DNA from: Sporosarcina luteola
GTDB lineage: Bacteria; Bacillota; Bacilli; Bacillales_A; Planococcaceae
Reading direction: 5' to 3'
Assembly (NCBI GenBank): GCA_014204635.1
Contig: JACHLS010000003.1
Coordinates: 124,001-188,000, forward strand
Length of the DNA stretch: 64,000 nt
Shown: one piece after another, positions 39,473 to 48,779 of the stretch
Layout: each line of letters starts with the position of its first letter
How positions within the stretch are numbered: the stretch's first letter is position 1
Notes under the pieces: generated by a model
Seen by the model: only the letters and a program-made list of their open reading frames with translations
The model's database searches: none
What the model was told of the DNA's origin: nothing
Made by a program: the position numbers and the translations under genes

Positions 39473-41332
39473 TCACATTACCCGTTTGAACATCTTTTCA
39501 ATTTCATATGTTGAAAAATGGATCAGGACCGGCCGGCCGTGTGGACAAGTATACGGATTTTCTGCTTTCGCCAAATCGGACAGCAATCTTTCCATGTCAG
39601 CAATTGTCAAATAGTGGTTTGCTTTAATCGATTTTTTGCAGCTCATCATGATGGCCGATTCCTCTCGAAGCTTGCCGATGTTTATATGTTTATTTCTCAG
39701 AACTTGCTCGATGATGTCTTCGATAATGGCCGTCTCTTCTCCTGTAGGAAACCAGGAAGGATATTCCCTTACCGTATAAGAGGAGGGGCCGAATTCCTCT
39801 AAAAAGATTCCGACAGCGTGCAGCATCTCCATATGCTCCTCGATGGCGGCCTTGTCGCTGCCTGAATAATGAAAGATCAGCGGCATGAGGAGCAGCTGAC
39901 GCTCTTCATGGTCGACTTCTCCCACTTTATCCCTGAAAAACTCATATTTGATCCGTTCCTGCGCCGCATGCTGGTCAATCATATAGAAACCATCTTCGTT
40001 TTGTGCAATGATATACGTCCCGTGTACTTGGCCGACCGGGACGAGAGAAGGGAATCGTTTATCCGTCTTTTCCTCGTCCGGCGCTATTTCTGTCGAACTG
40101 ACCGGAGCGGTCTGTTCCACCTTGGTTTCCTGCACCGTTTCTAGATTCTCACGTACCGGTGGTGCGTATTCGGATTCGGTAATCGATTGAGGCGTCTCTG
40201 TCTCATCCTGTATGGAATAGGAGCTTTGGACTGACTCCTTGATCGGCTGTTCCTGAACAGTTTGTTTGGGCTGCATGTTCCAAATGGTCGTTTGTTCAGA
40301 CGGACGCTTGATGGCAGGCTCCTTTTTAATCGCATCAGGGATGATAATATATTGACGAATTGCCTCATGGATGGAGGCCTTGATTAACGACAATAATTCC
40401 CCTTCCTTGCTGACACGGATCTGCTGCTTGGAAGGGTGGACATTGACGTCTGTCAAATAGGGATCTGCCTCGACATTGATAACCGCTATTGGGTAGCGCC
40501 CAATCGGCAAATACGTGTGCATGCCGTCTAATATGGATTGATTGACAGCGTAGCTTTTAACCCATCTGCCGTTTACGACCAGCGTCATGTAATTTTTAGA
40601 TGCGCGCGTCATTTCGGGCAAAGTGATATATCCATGGATCGTGTAGTCGGCATTGTCTCCTTTAAATGGAATCATTTTGCGTGCCACATCCACACTATAT
40701 ATTTCGGCCAGCACCCTCCTCTGATCTCCATTGCCCGCCGTTTGTAAAATCGTATGATTTTCATGCATTAATTGAAACGCGATATGCGGATGGCTTAGAG
40801 CGAGCCGGTTAACCAAATCGATGATATGGCCCAGTTCCGTTTGGATGGTTTTCATATATTTCAATCGGGCAGGCGTATTGAAAAACAATTGGCTGACGAT
40901 AATGTCAGTTCCTTTCCGCAAAGCGGCATGATCATGTTTCACTACCTGTCCGCCTTCTAAGTGAACCTCTGTGCCCTCTATCTCGCCATCAGATGTCCAC
41001 AGTTGAATTTTTGCCACCGAGGCGATACTGGCAAGAGCCTCTCCCCGGAAACCGAGTGTCCGAATTCTGAATAAATCGTGCTCATTGGCAATCTTGCTAG
41101 TCGCATGTCTTTCAAACGCTAGAACTGCGTCTTTGCGCGACATGCCTTTCCCATTGTCCGTCACTCGGATGGATGTCAACCCTGCTTCCTCCAGGGCAAT
41201 CTCAATTCGTGTACTCCCCGCATCAATTGCATTTTCCACTAATTCCTTTACGATCGATGCAGGCCTCTCAACAACTTCGCCTGCCGCGATCTTGTTTGAT
41301 AACGCATCATCCATTACTGTGATGATATCCAC
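39473..41332 (-). CDS. mutL: MutL, DNA mismatch repair protein
   Basis: A GHKL ATPase with a C-terminal endonuclease domain, matchmaker between MutS and nicking. Visible: the N-terminal ATPase (LSNKIAAGEVVERPASIVKE, VTDNGKGM, LGFRGEALASIASV), a low-complexity linker rich in Gln, Glu and Thr (about residues 345-430), and in the C-terminal domain DQHAAQERIKYEF, the metal-binding endonuclease motif of non-methyl-directed MutL (DQHAxxERxxYE), with CPHGRPV near the end. Length 619. It follows mutS by 25 bp. No MutH system is expected. Confidence 0.97.
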   Translation of the reverse strand: MDIITVMDDALSNKIAAGEVVERPASIVKELVENAIDAGSTRIEIALEEAGLTSIRVTDNGKGMSRKDAVLAFERHATSKIANEHDLFRIRTLGFRGEALASIASVAKIQLWTSDGEIEGTEVHLEGGQVVKHDHAALRKGTDIIVSQLFFNTPARLKYMKTIQTELGHIIDLVNRLALSHPHIAFQLMHENHTILQTAGNGDQRRVLAEIYSVDVARKMIPFKGDNADYTIHGYITLPEMTRASKNYMTLVVNGRWVKSYAVNQSILDGMHTYLPIGRYPIAVINVEADPYLTDVNVHPSKQQIRVSKEGELLSLIKASIHEAIRQYIIIPDAIKKEPAIKRPSEQTTIWNMQPKQTVQEQPIKESVQSSYSIQDETETPQSITESEYAPPVRENLETVQETKVEQTAPVSSTEIAPDEEKTDKRFPSLVPVGQVHGTYIIAQNEDGFYMIDQHAAQERIKYEFFRDKVGEVDHEERQLLLMPLIFHYSGSDKAAIEEHMEMLHAVGIFLEEFGPSSYTVREYPSWFPTGEETAIIEDIIEQVLRNKHINIGKLREESAIMMSCKKSIKANHYLTIADMERLLSDLAKAENPYTCPHGRPVLIHFSTYEIEKMFKRVM

Positions 41333-41357
41333 TCAGCCTCATCCTTTCCGTAAAGTC

Positions 41358-43919
41358 TTATTTCTGCTTCGACTGTCCAACTTTCCAGTCATATAACGTT
41401 TGCAATGCCTGCATCGGTGTTAACTGTAGAACATCTAATTGTTTAAACGCATCTAACAGAGCACGTTCTTCCGCTGAGATTTGATCAGTTTCCGTTTGCA
41501 TATCAAAAAACGAAATTTGTTCCGAAACTGCCTGAGGCACTTCAGTCGTTGCCGCGCTCTCAAAATCTCTCAGAAGATTCTTTGCCCTTTCCAAAATATC
41601 CTCCGGTAAACCGGCTAGCTCGGCTACATGGATTCCATAACTCTTGTCCGCGGCACCCGGCATCACTTTATGCAGAAACACCACTTTTCCGTCTTGTTCC
41701 ATCGCAGCCACATGGACATTCACAAGACGCTCCAAATGATCGTCCAAATTGGTCAATTCATGATAATGGGTGGAGAACAACGTATTCGCACCGATCTTGT
41801 CATGGATATGCTCCATCATGGCCTGTGCTAATGACATGCCATCGTACGTAGAGGTACCCCTTCCAATTTCATCGAAGAGAAGCAGACTTCTCTTTGTCGC
41901 ATTCATAATAGCATTTTGGGATTCCATCATTTCCATCATGAACGTACTTTGCCCGGAAGCCAAATCGTCCGCCGCTCCGATTCGCGTAAAAATCTGGTCC
42001 GTTATCGGTAATGCCGCCGCTTCGCACGGGACATAACTGCCGATTTGCGCCATGACGACAATTAACGCCACTTGCCGCATGTATGTACTCTTACCGGACA
42101 TATTCGGTCCTGTAATAAGAAGCATGTTCGAACCCTCGGTCAACGTGCAGCTGTTAGGAATATAGAGAGAGTGGTCCATCATCTTTTCAACGACTGGATG
42201 TCTTCCGTTTTTGATTTCCAAACCGGTCCCTGAATGAAAGACAGGACGGGTGTACTTATGTTTTTCTGCCACTACTGAAAAAGAGAGAAGGACATCAAGT
42301 TCTGCCAACACGCTCGCCAGTTGTTGAATTTGTTGAATATGCTGTTTCATCGCATCCCGAATATTGGAAAAAAGTTGATATTCAAGTTCTTGTCCATCCG
42401 CTTCTGCATTCAGGATTAATTCTTCCTTCTCCTTCAGCTCAGGTGTGATATATCTCTCCGCATTGGCAAGCGTCTGTTTTCTTTCGTAACGAGTCAAATC
42501 AGCATATTGAATATTCGCTTTTGTGATTTCAATATAGTAACCAAAAATACGGTTGTAACCGATTTTTAAAGATTTGACGCCAGTCCGTTCACGCTCCTGA
42601 CGTTCGAGATCGGCGAGCCATGCTTTTCCGTTCTTTGAAGCATCTCTATATTGATCAAGCCGTTCATCGTATCCATCTTTAATGATGCCGCCTTCCTTCA
42701 CTGATAGAGGGGGCTGTTCCGCTATGGACGCTTCCAACAAACTGCACGCTTCATCGCAAGGGTTAATCCGTTCTGCAAATTGGCGCAAGGCAGCATGATT
42801 AGAATTTGCAAGATAGTCCTTAATTTCCGGAACGTTTCGCAAGGAATTCCGGAGTTGTGCCAAGTCCCTCCCAGAAGCGCTTCCCATGGAAATGCGTCCT
42901 GCTAACCGCTCCAGATCGTAGACATTGCGAAGCGCATTCGAAATGTCTTCCCGTAAAAAGAAATCCTCGAGAAAATCTGAAACGGCATCCTGCCTTTCCT
43001 TAATGGTTTGTTCGTCTGCCAGCGGCTGGCGAATCCACATTTTCAATTTCCTCGCCCCCATAGCGGTGACCGTTTCATCCAAAAGCCAATACAACGTCCC
43101 ATCTTTCGTTCCTGTCCGTATGGATTGGATCAATTCCAGATTACGCATCGAGTTCGCATCAATGGAAAGTTTCGTATTTTTTCGGATGAATTCAAACGGT
43201 TTCAAGTGGGAAAGCGACGTCTTTTGCATGTTGCGCAGGTACGAATATAACATGTGACATGTCTCTTTCAATGGTTCAGGAAGATGGATGGACAGCTCAT
43301 CAGGAACCGCATCTGTCCTACCTGTCTCCATAGACAACACGATATTGCGTTTGGCCATGCTGTCATTAAAGGCAATATGAAGGCGCTCTCCTACGACGAT
43401 CTCTTTTATGCTTAACGCTTCAACTTCAGCAATAAATGACCGTTCATCCCCATAGATGATTTCAGCTTTTCCTTCACCTGTCGCCAAATCTACATAAGCA
43501 AATCCATATTGTTGATCTCCTAGCAATTCAGCCGCACCAATAAAATGATTCGTATGCGAATCAATTGTCTTTCCTTCTGTTATCGTGCCGGGTGTAATTA
43601 TTTTTACGACTTCCCTCTTGACGATTCCCTTGGCATTTCGAGGATCTTCCGTCTGCTCACAGATTGCCACTTTATGCCCACTCTGAACCAGTGTCTCAAT
43701 ATAGCCTTCCGCGGAATGATAGGGAACCCCGCACATCGGGATTTTATCCGCTGTGCCCCCATCTCGACTCGTCAATGTTATTTCCAAGATATTAGAAGCA
43801 TTAATGGCGTCTTGGAAAAACATTTCATAAAAATCACCCAGGCGGAAAAAGAGGAACGCATCTTGATGTTCCGCCTTCACTTGTAAATATTGTTGGATCA
43901 TTGGTGTATATGTACTCAT
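41358..43919 (-). CDS. mutS: MutS, DNA mismatch recognition ATPase
   Basis: Recognises mispairs and small loops. The mismatch-reading Phe-x-Glu is in FFRLGDFYEMFFQDA (residues about 24-38); the Walker A is ITGPNMSGKSTYMRQVAL and the Walker B LLLFDEIGRGTSTYDG, followed by FSTHYHELT. The C-terminal tail carries a beta-clamp-type segment (QISFFDMQ). Length 853. ATG after GTGAGG. First gene of the leftward run; its 5' flank contains the 20-bp repeat array. Confidence 0.98.
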   Translation of the reverse strand: MSTYTPMIQQYLQVKAEHQDAFLFFRLGDFYEMFFQDAINASNILEITLTSRDGGTADKIPMCGVPYHSAEGYIETLVQSGHKVAICEQTEDPRNAKGIVKREVVKIITPGTITEGKTIDSHTNHFIGAAELLGDQQYGFAYVDLATGEGKAEIIYGDERSFIAEVEALSIKEIVVGERLHIAFNDSMAKRNIVLSMETGRTDAVPDELSIHLPEPLKETCHMLYSYLRNMQKTSLSHLKPFEFIRKNTKLSIDANSMRNLELIQSIRTGTKDGTLYWLLDETVTAMGARKLKMWIRQPLADEQTIKERQDAVSDFLEDFFLREDISNALRNVYDLERLAGRISMGSASGRDLAQLRNSLRNVPEIKDYLANSNHAALRQFAERINPCDEACSLLEASIAEQPPLSVKEGGIIKDGYDERLDQYRDASKNGKAWLADLERQERERTGVKSLKIGYNRIFGYYIEITKANIQYADLTRYERKQTLANAERYITPELKEKEELILNAEADGQELEYQLFSNIRDAMKQHIQQIQQLASVLAELDVLLSFSVVAEKHKYTRPVFHSGTGLEIKNGRHPVVEKMMDHSLYIPNSCTLTEGSNMLLITGPNMSGKSTYMRQVALIVVMAQIGSYVPCEAAALPITDQIFTRIGAADDLASGQSTFMMEMMESQNAIMNATKRSLLLFDEIGRGTSTYDGMSLAQAMMEHIHDKIGANTLFSTHYHELTNLDDHLERLVNVHVAAMEQDGKVVFLHKVMPGAADKSYGIHVAELAGLPEDILERAKNLLRDFESAATTEVPQAVSEQISFFDMQTETDQISAEERALLDAFKQLDVLQLTPMQALQTLYDWKVGQSKQK

Positions 43920-44133
43920 TCTGTAACCTCACAATTAAATTCTTATATGTAGTAGTATACCAGAAGTGAAAAACCGACGAGCGGTTCCGCTATTAATTTT
44001 CCTGCTGAATGACAAAAGGCGAAACATTTAGCCTCATCCACTCGACTTATCATACTCTTTATCTCTCCTTTGGCGAGGGAAGGACTACAGGGGGACTGCC
44101 AATGCTGAATGAACGTCGCCTTGTGGGGGGAAT
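43920..44133. other. mutS upstream flank before the repeat array
   Basis: No gene. On the minus strand TATACT lies about 40 bp before the mutS ATG (GGTATACTACT), a possible minus-10 with no clear minus-35. A degenerate half-unit of the following array (GAACGTCGCC) appears near 44111. Confidence 0.4.
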
Positions 44134-44665
44134 GAACGCCAGAAGAGCAGGACGAACGACAGATAATTGGAGTGAACGACAGATTGGCAAATCGAACGCC
44201 AGATAATTAGAGTGAACTTCAGAATGACAAAACGAACGCCAGATAATTGGAGTGAGCGCCAGATTGGCAAAACGAACGCCAGATCATTAGAGTGAACGAC
44301 AGAATCGCAAAACGAACGCCAGATAATTAAAGTGAACGACAGATTAGCAGGACGAACGCCAGATAATTAAAGTGAACGACAGATTAGCAGGACGAACGCC
44401 AGATAATTGGAGTGAACGACAGATTGGCAAATCGAACGACAGATAATTAGAGTGAACGACAGAATGGCAAAACGTACGCCAGTTAATTAGAGTGAGTGCC
44501 AGAATGGCAAATCGAACGACAGATAATTAGAGTGAACGACAGAATGGCAAAACGAACGCCAGATAATTGGAGTGAACGACAGATTGGCAAAACGTACGCC
44601 AGATAATTGGAGTGAGCGCCAGATTGGTAAAACGAACGCTAGATCATTAGATTGAGCGCCAGAAG
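44134..44665. repeat. Tandem array of 26 alternating 20-bp half-units (40-bp period)
   Basis: From 44134 every 20 bp begins with GAACGMCAGA or a close variant. Two types alternate without exception: B (GAACGACAGATTGGCAAAAC) and A (GAACGCCAGATAATTAGAGT), giving 13 B-A pairs plus a partial unit at 44654. Spacing never slips. The 40-bp blocks at 44314-44353 and 44354-44393 are identical, which indicates recent duplication. Stops (TAA, TAG, TGA) recur in every frame because 40 is not a multiple of 3, so it cannot encode a repeat protein. There are no unique spacers, so it is not a CRISPR array. It lies between cotE's terminator and mutS. Confidence 0.97.
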
Positions 44666-44687
44666 ATAGTCAATTAGACCGTCAAAA

Positions 44688-44712
44688 AAAGCCGGCTGCT
44701 GGAACCGGCTTT
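44688..44712 (-). terminator. Terminator of cotE
   Basis: AAAGCCGG pairs with CCGGCTTT on the minus strand, followed by TTTTGAC. It overlaps the cotE stop codon. Confidence 0.9.
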
Positions 44713-45253
44713 AACGTGAAGAATCGCTGCTCTTGGCTTCGACATTGTCGGCTGCGGGTGCGTGGGAGGAAGATTCGTCTTGCAATGCCCATTCTTCTTC
44801 AAACTGATGTGGGTGGACAGTGATGCAGACTTTTGTCTCGCCGACGACTTCCGCAACCAGCTCGCGTTCCACTTTGATGACAAACTTCTCTCCGCAATCC
44901 GAAATGACTGCTTCTGTGCAATTCGGATGCTGGACAACATTGACAATTACCTCTTCCTGTCCTGAAGTCGGCTCATCTCGATAATGGAGTCGGATGCGGT
45001 CTTTGTACGAAATGCATTCGGTATAGACGGATGTCTTGGAGTGATCGTGATGGGAATACCAGACGTTTACATCAAACTTCCCGCTTACTTCCACATACCG
45101 GCCTGTTTTTTTCGCTTGGTGTGTATGATTGATCACCCAGCAGCCGAGTATGCTTGACGGACGATTCGTCGGCTTTAATGAGACCTCGGATTCGGTCCGC
45201 TTCTTCCCCTTTGCGATAACTGCCTTCGTAACGATCTGCCGTAAATTTTTCAG
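44711..45253 (-). CDS. cotE: CotE, outer spore coat morphogenetic protein
   Basis: CotE directs assembly of the outer coat around the forespore. The C-terminal 140 residues match the family (GRYVEVSGKFDVNVWYSHHD, HPNCTEAVISDCG, ERELVAEVVGETKV). The frame continues upstream without a stop and the family's N-terminus is clearly there (LRQIVTKAVIAKGKK; RPSSILGCWVINHTHQAKK), but no ATG, GTG or TTG exists before codon 40. A CTG at 45253 stands exactly 7 bases after GGAGG and gives 180 residues, one short of B. subtilis CotE. I therefore call a CTG start. The tail is acidic and Ser-rich. Confidence 0.88.
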   Translation of the reverse strand: MKNLRQIVTKAVIAKGKKRTESEVSLKPTNRPSSILGCWVINHTHQAKKTGRYVEVSGKFDVNVWYSHHDHSKTSVYTECISYKDRIRLHYRDEPTSGQEEVIVNVVQHPNCTEAVISDCGEKFVIKVERELVAEVVGETKVCITVHPHQFEEEWALQDESSSHAPAADNVEAKSSDSSR

Positions 45254-45315
45254 CTCTTTTCCTCCTTCATTGACTTCTATTCATCCTATGCAACAAACGC
45301 CCAGAAAGTGAAAAA

Positions 45316-45344
45316 AATCGGCAAGGATTTTATCCTCACCGATT
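45316..45344 (-). terminator. Terminator of the miaB-ricA operon
   Basis: AATCGG-AGGAT pairs with ATCCT-CCGATT around AAA on the minus strand, followed by TTTTT. Confidence 0.9.
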
Positions 45345-45351
45345 CTATGTG

Positions 45352-45786
45352 TTAAGCCAATGGTTTATGCTTGGTATTTTCTACATACGATCCCGTCTCG
45401 CCACGCAATAAATCGCCGCCCGTTGACTCGATAATTTCGTTCGTCACAGTATTGGCGATCGTATTGGATACCAACTGAAGAAGTCCATTCACATCCATTT
45501 GGGATTGCTTAAATTCTTGTACAATCGGAACCTCATCAATTTCTTGCTGGACTGTTTCAATTTTCTTTTCAATCATCTGCAAGGCGCGTTCTTTTTCATA
45601 ATGCTGAAAATTGACCGCTTGTGTTTGAAGTGATTTTAAGCTGGCGATTTTTTCCCGCACTTTCTGATTTTCATTAATTTGAGCCTCTGCCCGTTTAAAA
45701 AAATCCACTTCTTCCGTATTAGCGATCATATGGGCAATTTCTCGTGCTTTCTCAATGATTTCTTCTTTTGAATACGTTTTTTCCAT
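45352..45786 (-). CDS. ricA: RicA (YmcA), component of the Y-complex with YlbF and YaaT
   Basis: In B. subtilis RicA, RicF and RicT form an iron-sulfur complex that promotes competence, sporulation and biofilm formation by stimulating RNase Y-dependent mRNA maturation. The 144-residue helical protein matches YmcA ([60 protein letters not shown]). Its ATG overlaps the miaB stop by one base. Note that rny, its functional partner, is only 3 kb away. Confidence 0.92.
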   Translation of the reverse strand: MEKTYSKEEIIEKAREIAHMIANTEEVDFFKRAEAQINENQKVREKIASLKSLQTQAVNFQHYEKERALQMIEKKIETVQQEIDEVPIVQEFKQSQMDVNGLLQLVSNTIANTVTNEIIESTGGDLLRGETGSYVENTKHKPLA

Positions 45787-47336
45787 TACACTGTCACCTT
45801 TTCTTGTTTCACTGCGCCGATGAATTCACCGTCGAGCGACCATGTTTTTGCATCCGTAATTCTTACTTCCACAATCTCTCCAATCACGGAACGAGGGGCT
45901 CTGAAGTTGACGAGCTTGTTCTTCTCCGTATAGCCGGAGAGCACATCTGGGTTTTTTTTGCTTTCACCTTCTACTAGAACCTTCACCACTTTACCTTTGT
46001 ATGGTTTCATCGCTTCTGCAGACATATCATTGACGAGCTTATTTAACCGTTGAAGCCTTTCACGTTTCACTTCCATCGGTACGTTATCTTTCATTTTGGC
46101 AGCCGGCGTGCCTTCCCTTGGCGAATAGATATACGTATAAGCTGTTTCGAACCCGACTTCCTTGTATAAAGATAGCGTTTCTTCGAATTGTTCTTCCGTT
46201 TCATTCGGAAACCCAACAATGATATCCGTTGTCAGCGTCGCATTGGGTATGGCCGTTTTGATTTTCCGGACAAGCTCCAAAAATTGCTCCCGTGAATATT
46301 TCCGCGCCATAATCTTCAAGATTTCACTTGAACCGGATTGTACAGGTAAATGGATATGGTCGAGCAGATTTCCACCTTTCGCCAACACTTCGATCAAGTG
46401 GTCATCAAAATCACGTGGATGGCTTGTTGTAAATCGGATTCTTGGGATATCAATTTTTCGCAAGTCATCCATCAAGTCTCCGAGTCGGTAATCGAGATCC
46501 TCGAAGTCCTTGCCATAGGCATTGACGTTTTGACCGAGCAGCATAATCTCTTTATAGCCTTGAGAAGCCAGGTGGCGGACTTCCTGTATAATATCCTCCG
46601 GGCGCCGGCTGCGCTCCTTGCCCCGTGTGTACGGAACGATGCAATATGTGCAGAACTTGTCGCATCCATACATGATGTTAACCCAAGCTTTGATGTTGCC
46701 GTGTCGCACTTTAGGAAGATTTTCTATAATATCGCCTTCTTTAGACCAAACTTCCACGACCATTTCTTTCGATAAATATGCTTCATTCAAAATATGGGGA
46801 AGGCGATGGATATTGTGCGTTCCGAAAATCATATCGACTTGGTCATATGTTTTCAATATCTTCTTGACGACCGATTCCTCCTGCGACATACACCCGCAGA
46901 CACCGATGAGAAGATCGGGCTTTTCCAGTTTTAGCGGCTTTAAATGTCCAAGTTCCCCAAACACTTTGTTTTCGGCGTTTTCCCGTATTGCGCAAGTGTT
47001 CAGTAAAATGACATCCGCCGTTTCCACTGTATCCGTCGGTTCATAGCCGAGTTCCATAAAGATACCTGCCATCACTTCTGTATCATGTTCGTTCATCTGG
47101 CAGCCATATGTGCGGATATAGAACTTCCTGCCTTGTCCCATTCCTCGGAACTGTTCTTCGATTGTAAAATCGTGGTGGTACTCGATGTCCTCCTTCCCCC
47201 GCTTTTTAGCGTCTTTCAAGGAAGGCGGTGTATAGACAGTTTGGAAGTATTGACTGTAATCCTTTTCTTCTCTATCGCTAGGTTTCGGTATACTAGGTTT
47301 GATAAGCCCATGTTCAAGGCGTTGTTCTTCATTCAA
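45786..47336 (-). CDS. miaB: MiaB, tRNA methylthiotransferase
   Basis: A radical SAM enzyme that adds a methylthio group to i6A37 of tRNA. The N-terminal auxiliary cluster cysteines are in [25 protein letters not shown] and VCGCMSQEE; the radical SAM motif is [20 protein letters not shown] (CxxxCxxC). A C-terminal TRAM domain closes the protein ([20 protein letters not shown]). Length 516, including the N-terminal extension usual in Bacillales. The start is TTG, nine bases after AAGGGG. Followed by ricA with 1-base overlap. Confidence 0.97.
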   Translation of the reverse strand: MNEEQRLEHGLIKPSIPKPSDREEKDYSQYFQTVYTPPSLKDAKKRGKEDIEYHHDFTIEEQFRGMGQGRKFYIRTYGCQMNEHDTEVMAGIFMELGYEPTDTVETADVILLNTCAIRENAENKVFGELGHLKPLKLEKPDLLIGVCGCMSQEESVVKKILKTYDQVDMIFGTHNIHRLPHILNEAYLSKEMVVEVWSKEGDIIENLPKVRHGNIKAWVNIMYGCDKFCTYCIVPYTRGKERSRRPEDIIQEVRHLASQGYKEIMLLGQNVNAYGKDFEDLDYRLGDLMDDLRKIDIPRIRFTTSHPRDFDDHLIEVLAKGGNLLDHIHLPVQSGSSEILKIMARKYSREQFLELVRKIKTAIPNATLTTDIIVGFPNETEEQFEETLSLYKEVGFETAYTYIYSPREGTPAAKMKDNVPMEVKRERLQRLNKLVNDMSAEAMKPYKGKVVKVLVEGESKKNPDVLSGYTEKNKLVNFRAPRSVIGEIVEVRITDAKTWSLDGEFIGAVKQEKVTV

Positions 47337-47491
47337 AATGGTTGTCCCCTTTCCTGCATGCTTCGGGAATTTTTATACATACTGTCTACATTATATCGAA
47401 AGTGCCCCACGATTTACAAGGAGTGGATGGATTGTTGCATGTTTGTCACATTAACAATCCATCTTTGCTGTTTCAATGAAAAAAGAAAAAC

Positions 47492-47521
47492 GGCGAGGAA
47501 AACGGTTCGTTTTTCATCGCC
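47492..47521 (-). terminator. Terminator of spoVS
   Basis: GGCGA-GAAAAACG pairs with CGTTTTC-TCGCC on the minus strand, followed by GTTTTTCTTTTTTC. Confidence 0.85.
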
Positions 47522-47559
47522 ATTTCTTTTTGAACGGTATGACGGATCGTCGATAGACG

Positions 47560-47832
47560 CTATTGACGAACCCGTTTTTCGACTAATAATTTCAAAGCGG
47601 TGCGCCCCTCACCGTTGATTTGGATATCAGTGAATGCAGGAGCGCAGACAAGATCTCCTCCACTCGGAGCGACAAACCCCCGGGCTATGGCAACCGCTTT
47701 GATTGCCTGGTTCAGAGCACCAGCCCCTACAGCTTGCATTTCAGCGTAGCCTTGATCCCGAATGACCGCTACGAGTGCTCCGGCAACTGAGTTCGGATTC
47801 GAGCGAGATGATACTTTTAACGGACTCACCAT
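47560..47832 (-). CDS. spoVS: SpoVS, stage V sporulation protein S
   Basis: A 90-residue Alba-like nucleic-acid-binding protein needed for late sporulation and affecting septation in B. subtilis. It is extremely conserved: LKVSSRSNPNSVAGALVAVI, AVGAGALNQAIKAVAIARGF, VAPSGGDLVCAPAFTDIQIN. ATG with AAGGAGG upstream. Same order (ymdB-spoVS toward miaB) as in B. subtilis apart from missing genes between spoVS and ricA/miaB, such as tdh and kbl. Confidence 0.97.
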   Translation of the reverse strand: MVSPLKVSSRSNPNSVAGALVAVIRDQGYAEMQAVGAGALNQAIKAVAIARGFVAPSGGDLVCAPAFTDIQINGEGRTALKLLVEKRVRQ

Positions 47833-47917
47833 GTTTCCTCCTTATTTTACGATGTCTATGGAATGAAATTATCCATAGACCATCCTATGAAAAGGGAGGG
47901 ATTTTTAGACGCGCGTT

Positions 47918-48715
47918 TTAGACGTTGAATGGGCGGTCTTCATTAATTGCAATCCTGCTTACCGACAGTGCTTTTCCCGAGTTGTTGTCCAATTCGGCAA
48001 AGATGGCATTCAGTTGGGCCCGCCCCTTTTTAGGCACTTCAAAACGGACTGGCAGATTGGTCTGGAATCGATATAGGACATCTTCTTTTTTCATGCCTAG
48101 AATTTCATCATAAGGGCCCGTCATTCCAACATCCGTAATATAAGCAGTTCCTTTTGGCAAGATTCGCTCGTCTGCTGTTTGAACATGCGTATGCGTGCCG
48201 ACAACGACAGATGCCCTGCCGTCCAAATGCCAGCCCATTGCGATTTTCTCACTTGTCGCTTCCGCATGGAAATCAACAAACACAAGCGGCGAAAGTTGTT
48301 TGGCCTCTTCTAACAGCTGGTCTGCTGTTTGAAACGGGTCATCATGCGGCGGCAGGAAGGTGCGGCCATGCAAATTGATAATTGATAATGTGACACCTTT
48401 CCGTGTTATGGTGGTCATCCCTTTACCTGGTGCTTCCTTGGAAAAGTTCGCAGGTCGGATTAAATAATCCGTATCATCAATGAAATCGAAGATCTCCTTG
48501 TGATCCCACGTATGATTGCCCATGGTAACCACGTCTACTCCTGCGCGAAGCAGGTCATCAAAAATCGCTTTTGTGATCCCTCTTCCGGAGGCCGCATTTT
48601 CGCCGTTCGCTATAATGACATCCGGCTCATATTTCTTTTTTAAACGGGGCAAATAATCGAACACGATCTCCCGACCTGGGGACCCTACAATATCCCCTAT
48701 GAATAATACTTTCAT
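47918..48715 (-). CDS. ymdB: YmdB, calcineurin-like phosphodiesterase
   Basis: A dimetal phosphoesterase of 265 residues. Motifs: MKVLFIGDIVGSPGREIV (Asp ligand), VIIANGENAASGRG, VVTMGNHTWDHKE and GTHTHVQTADERIL. In B. subtilis YmdB hydrolyses 2',3'-cyclic nucleotides and affects biofilm and nanotube formation. Start ATG 48715 after GGAGG. It is downstream of rny, separated by the hairpin at 48741-48769, which would make it partly independent. Confidence 0.95.
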   Translation of the reverse strand: MKVLFIGDIVGSPGREIVFDYLPRLKKKYEPDVIIANGENAASGRGITKAIFDDLLRAGVDVVTMGNHTWDHKEIFDFIDDTDYLIRPANFSKEAPGKGMTTITRKGVTLSIINLHGRTFLPPHDDPFQTADQLLEEAKQLSPLVFVDFHAEATSEKIAMGWHLDGRASVVVGTHTHVQTADERILPKGTAYITDVGMTGPYDEILGMKKEDVLYRFQTNLPVRFEVPKKGRAQLNAIFAELDNNSGKALSVSRIAINEDRPFNV

Positions 48716-48740
48716 CAATTGTCCTCCATCCAAAAGAAAA

Positions 48741-48769
48741 AGACTTCCCAACCGAAGTACAGGAAGCCT
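48741..48769 (-). terminator. Terminator between rny and ymdB
   Basis: AGGCTTCC pairs with GGAAGTCT (one G-T pair) on the minus strand, followed by TTTTTCTTTT. It probably allows partial read-through into ymdB. Confidence 0.75.
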
Positions 48770-48779
48770 GATTCCAACA

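Noticed and set aside
44134-44665. CRISPR array
   Set aside because: Units are contiguous, all alike, 20 bp long and without unique spacers; no cas genes are nearby.
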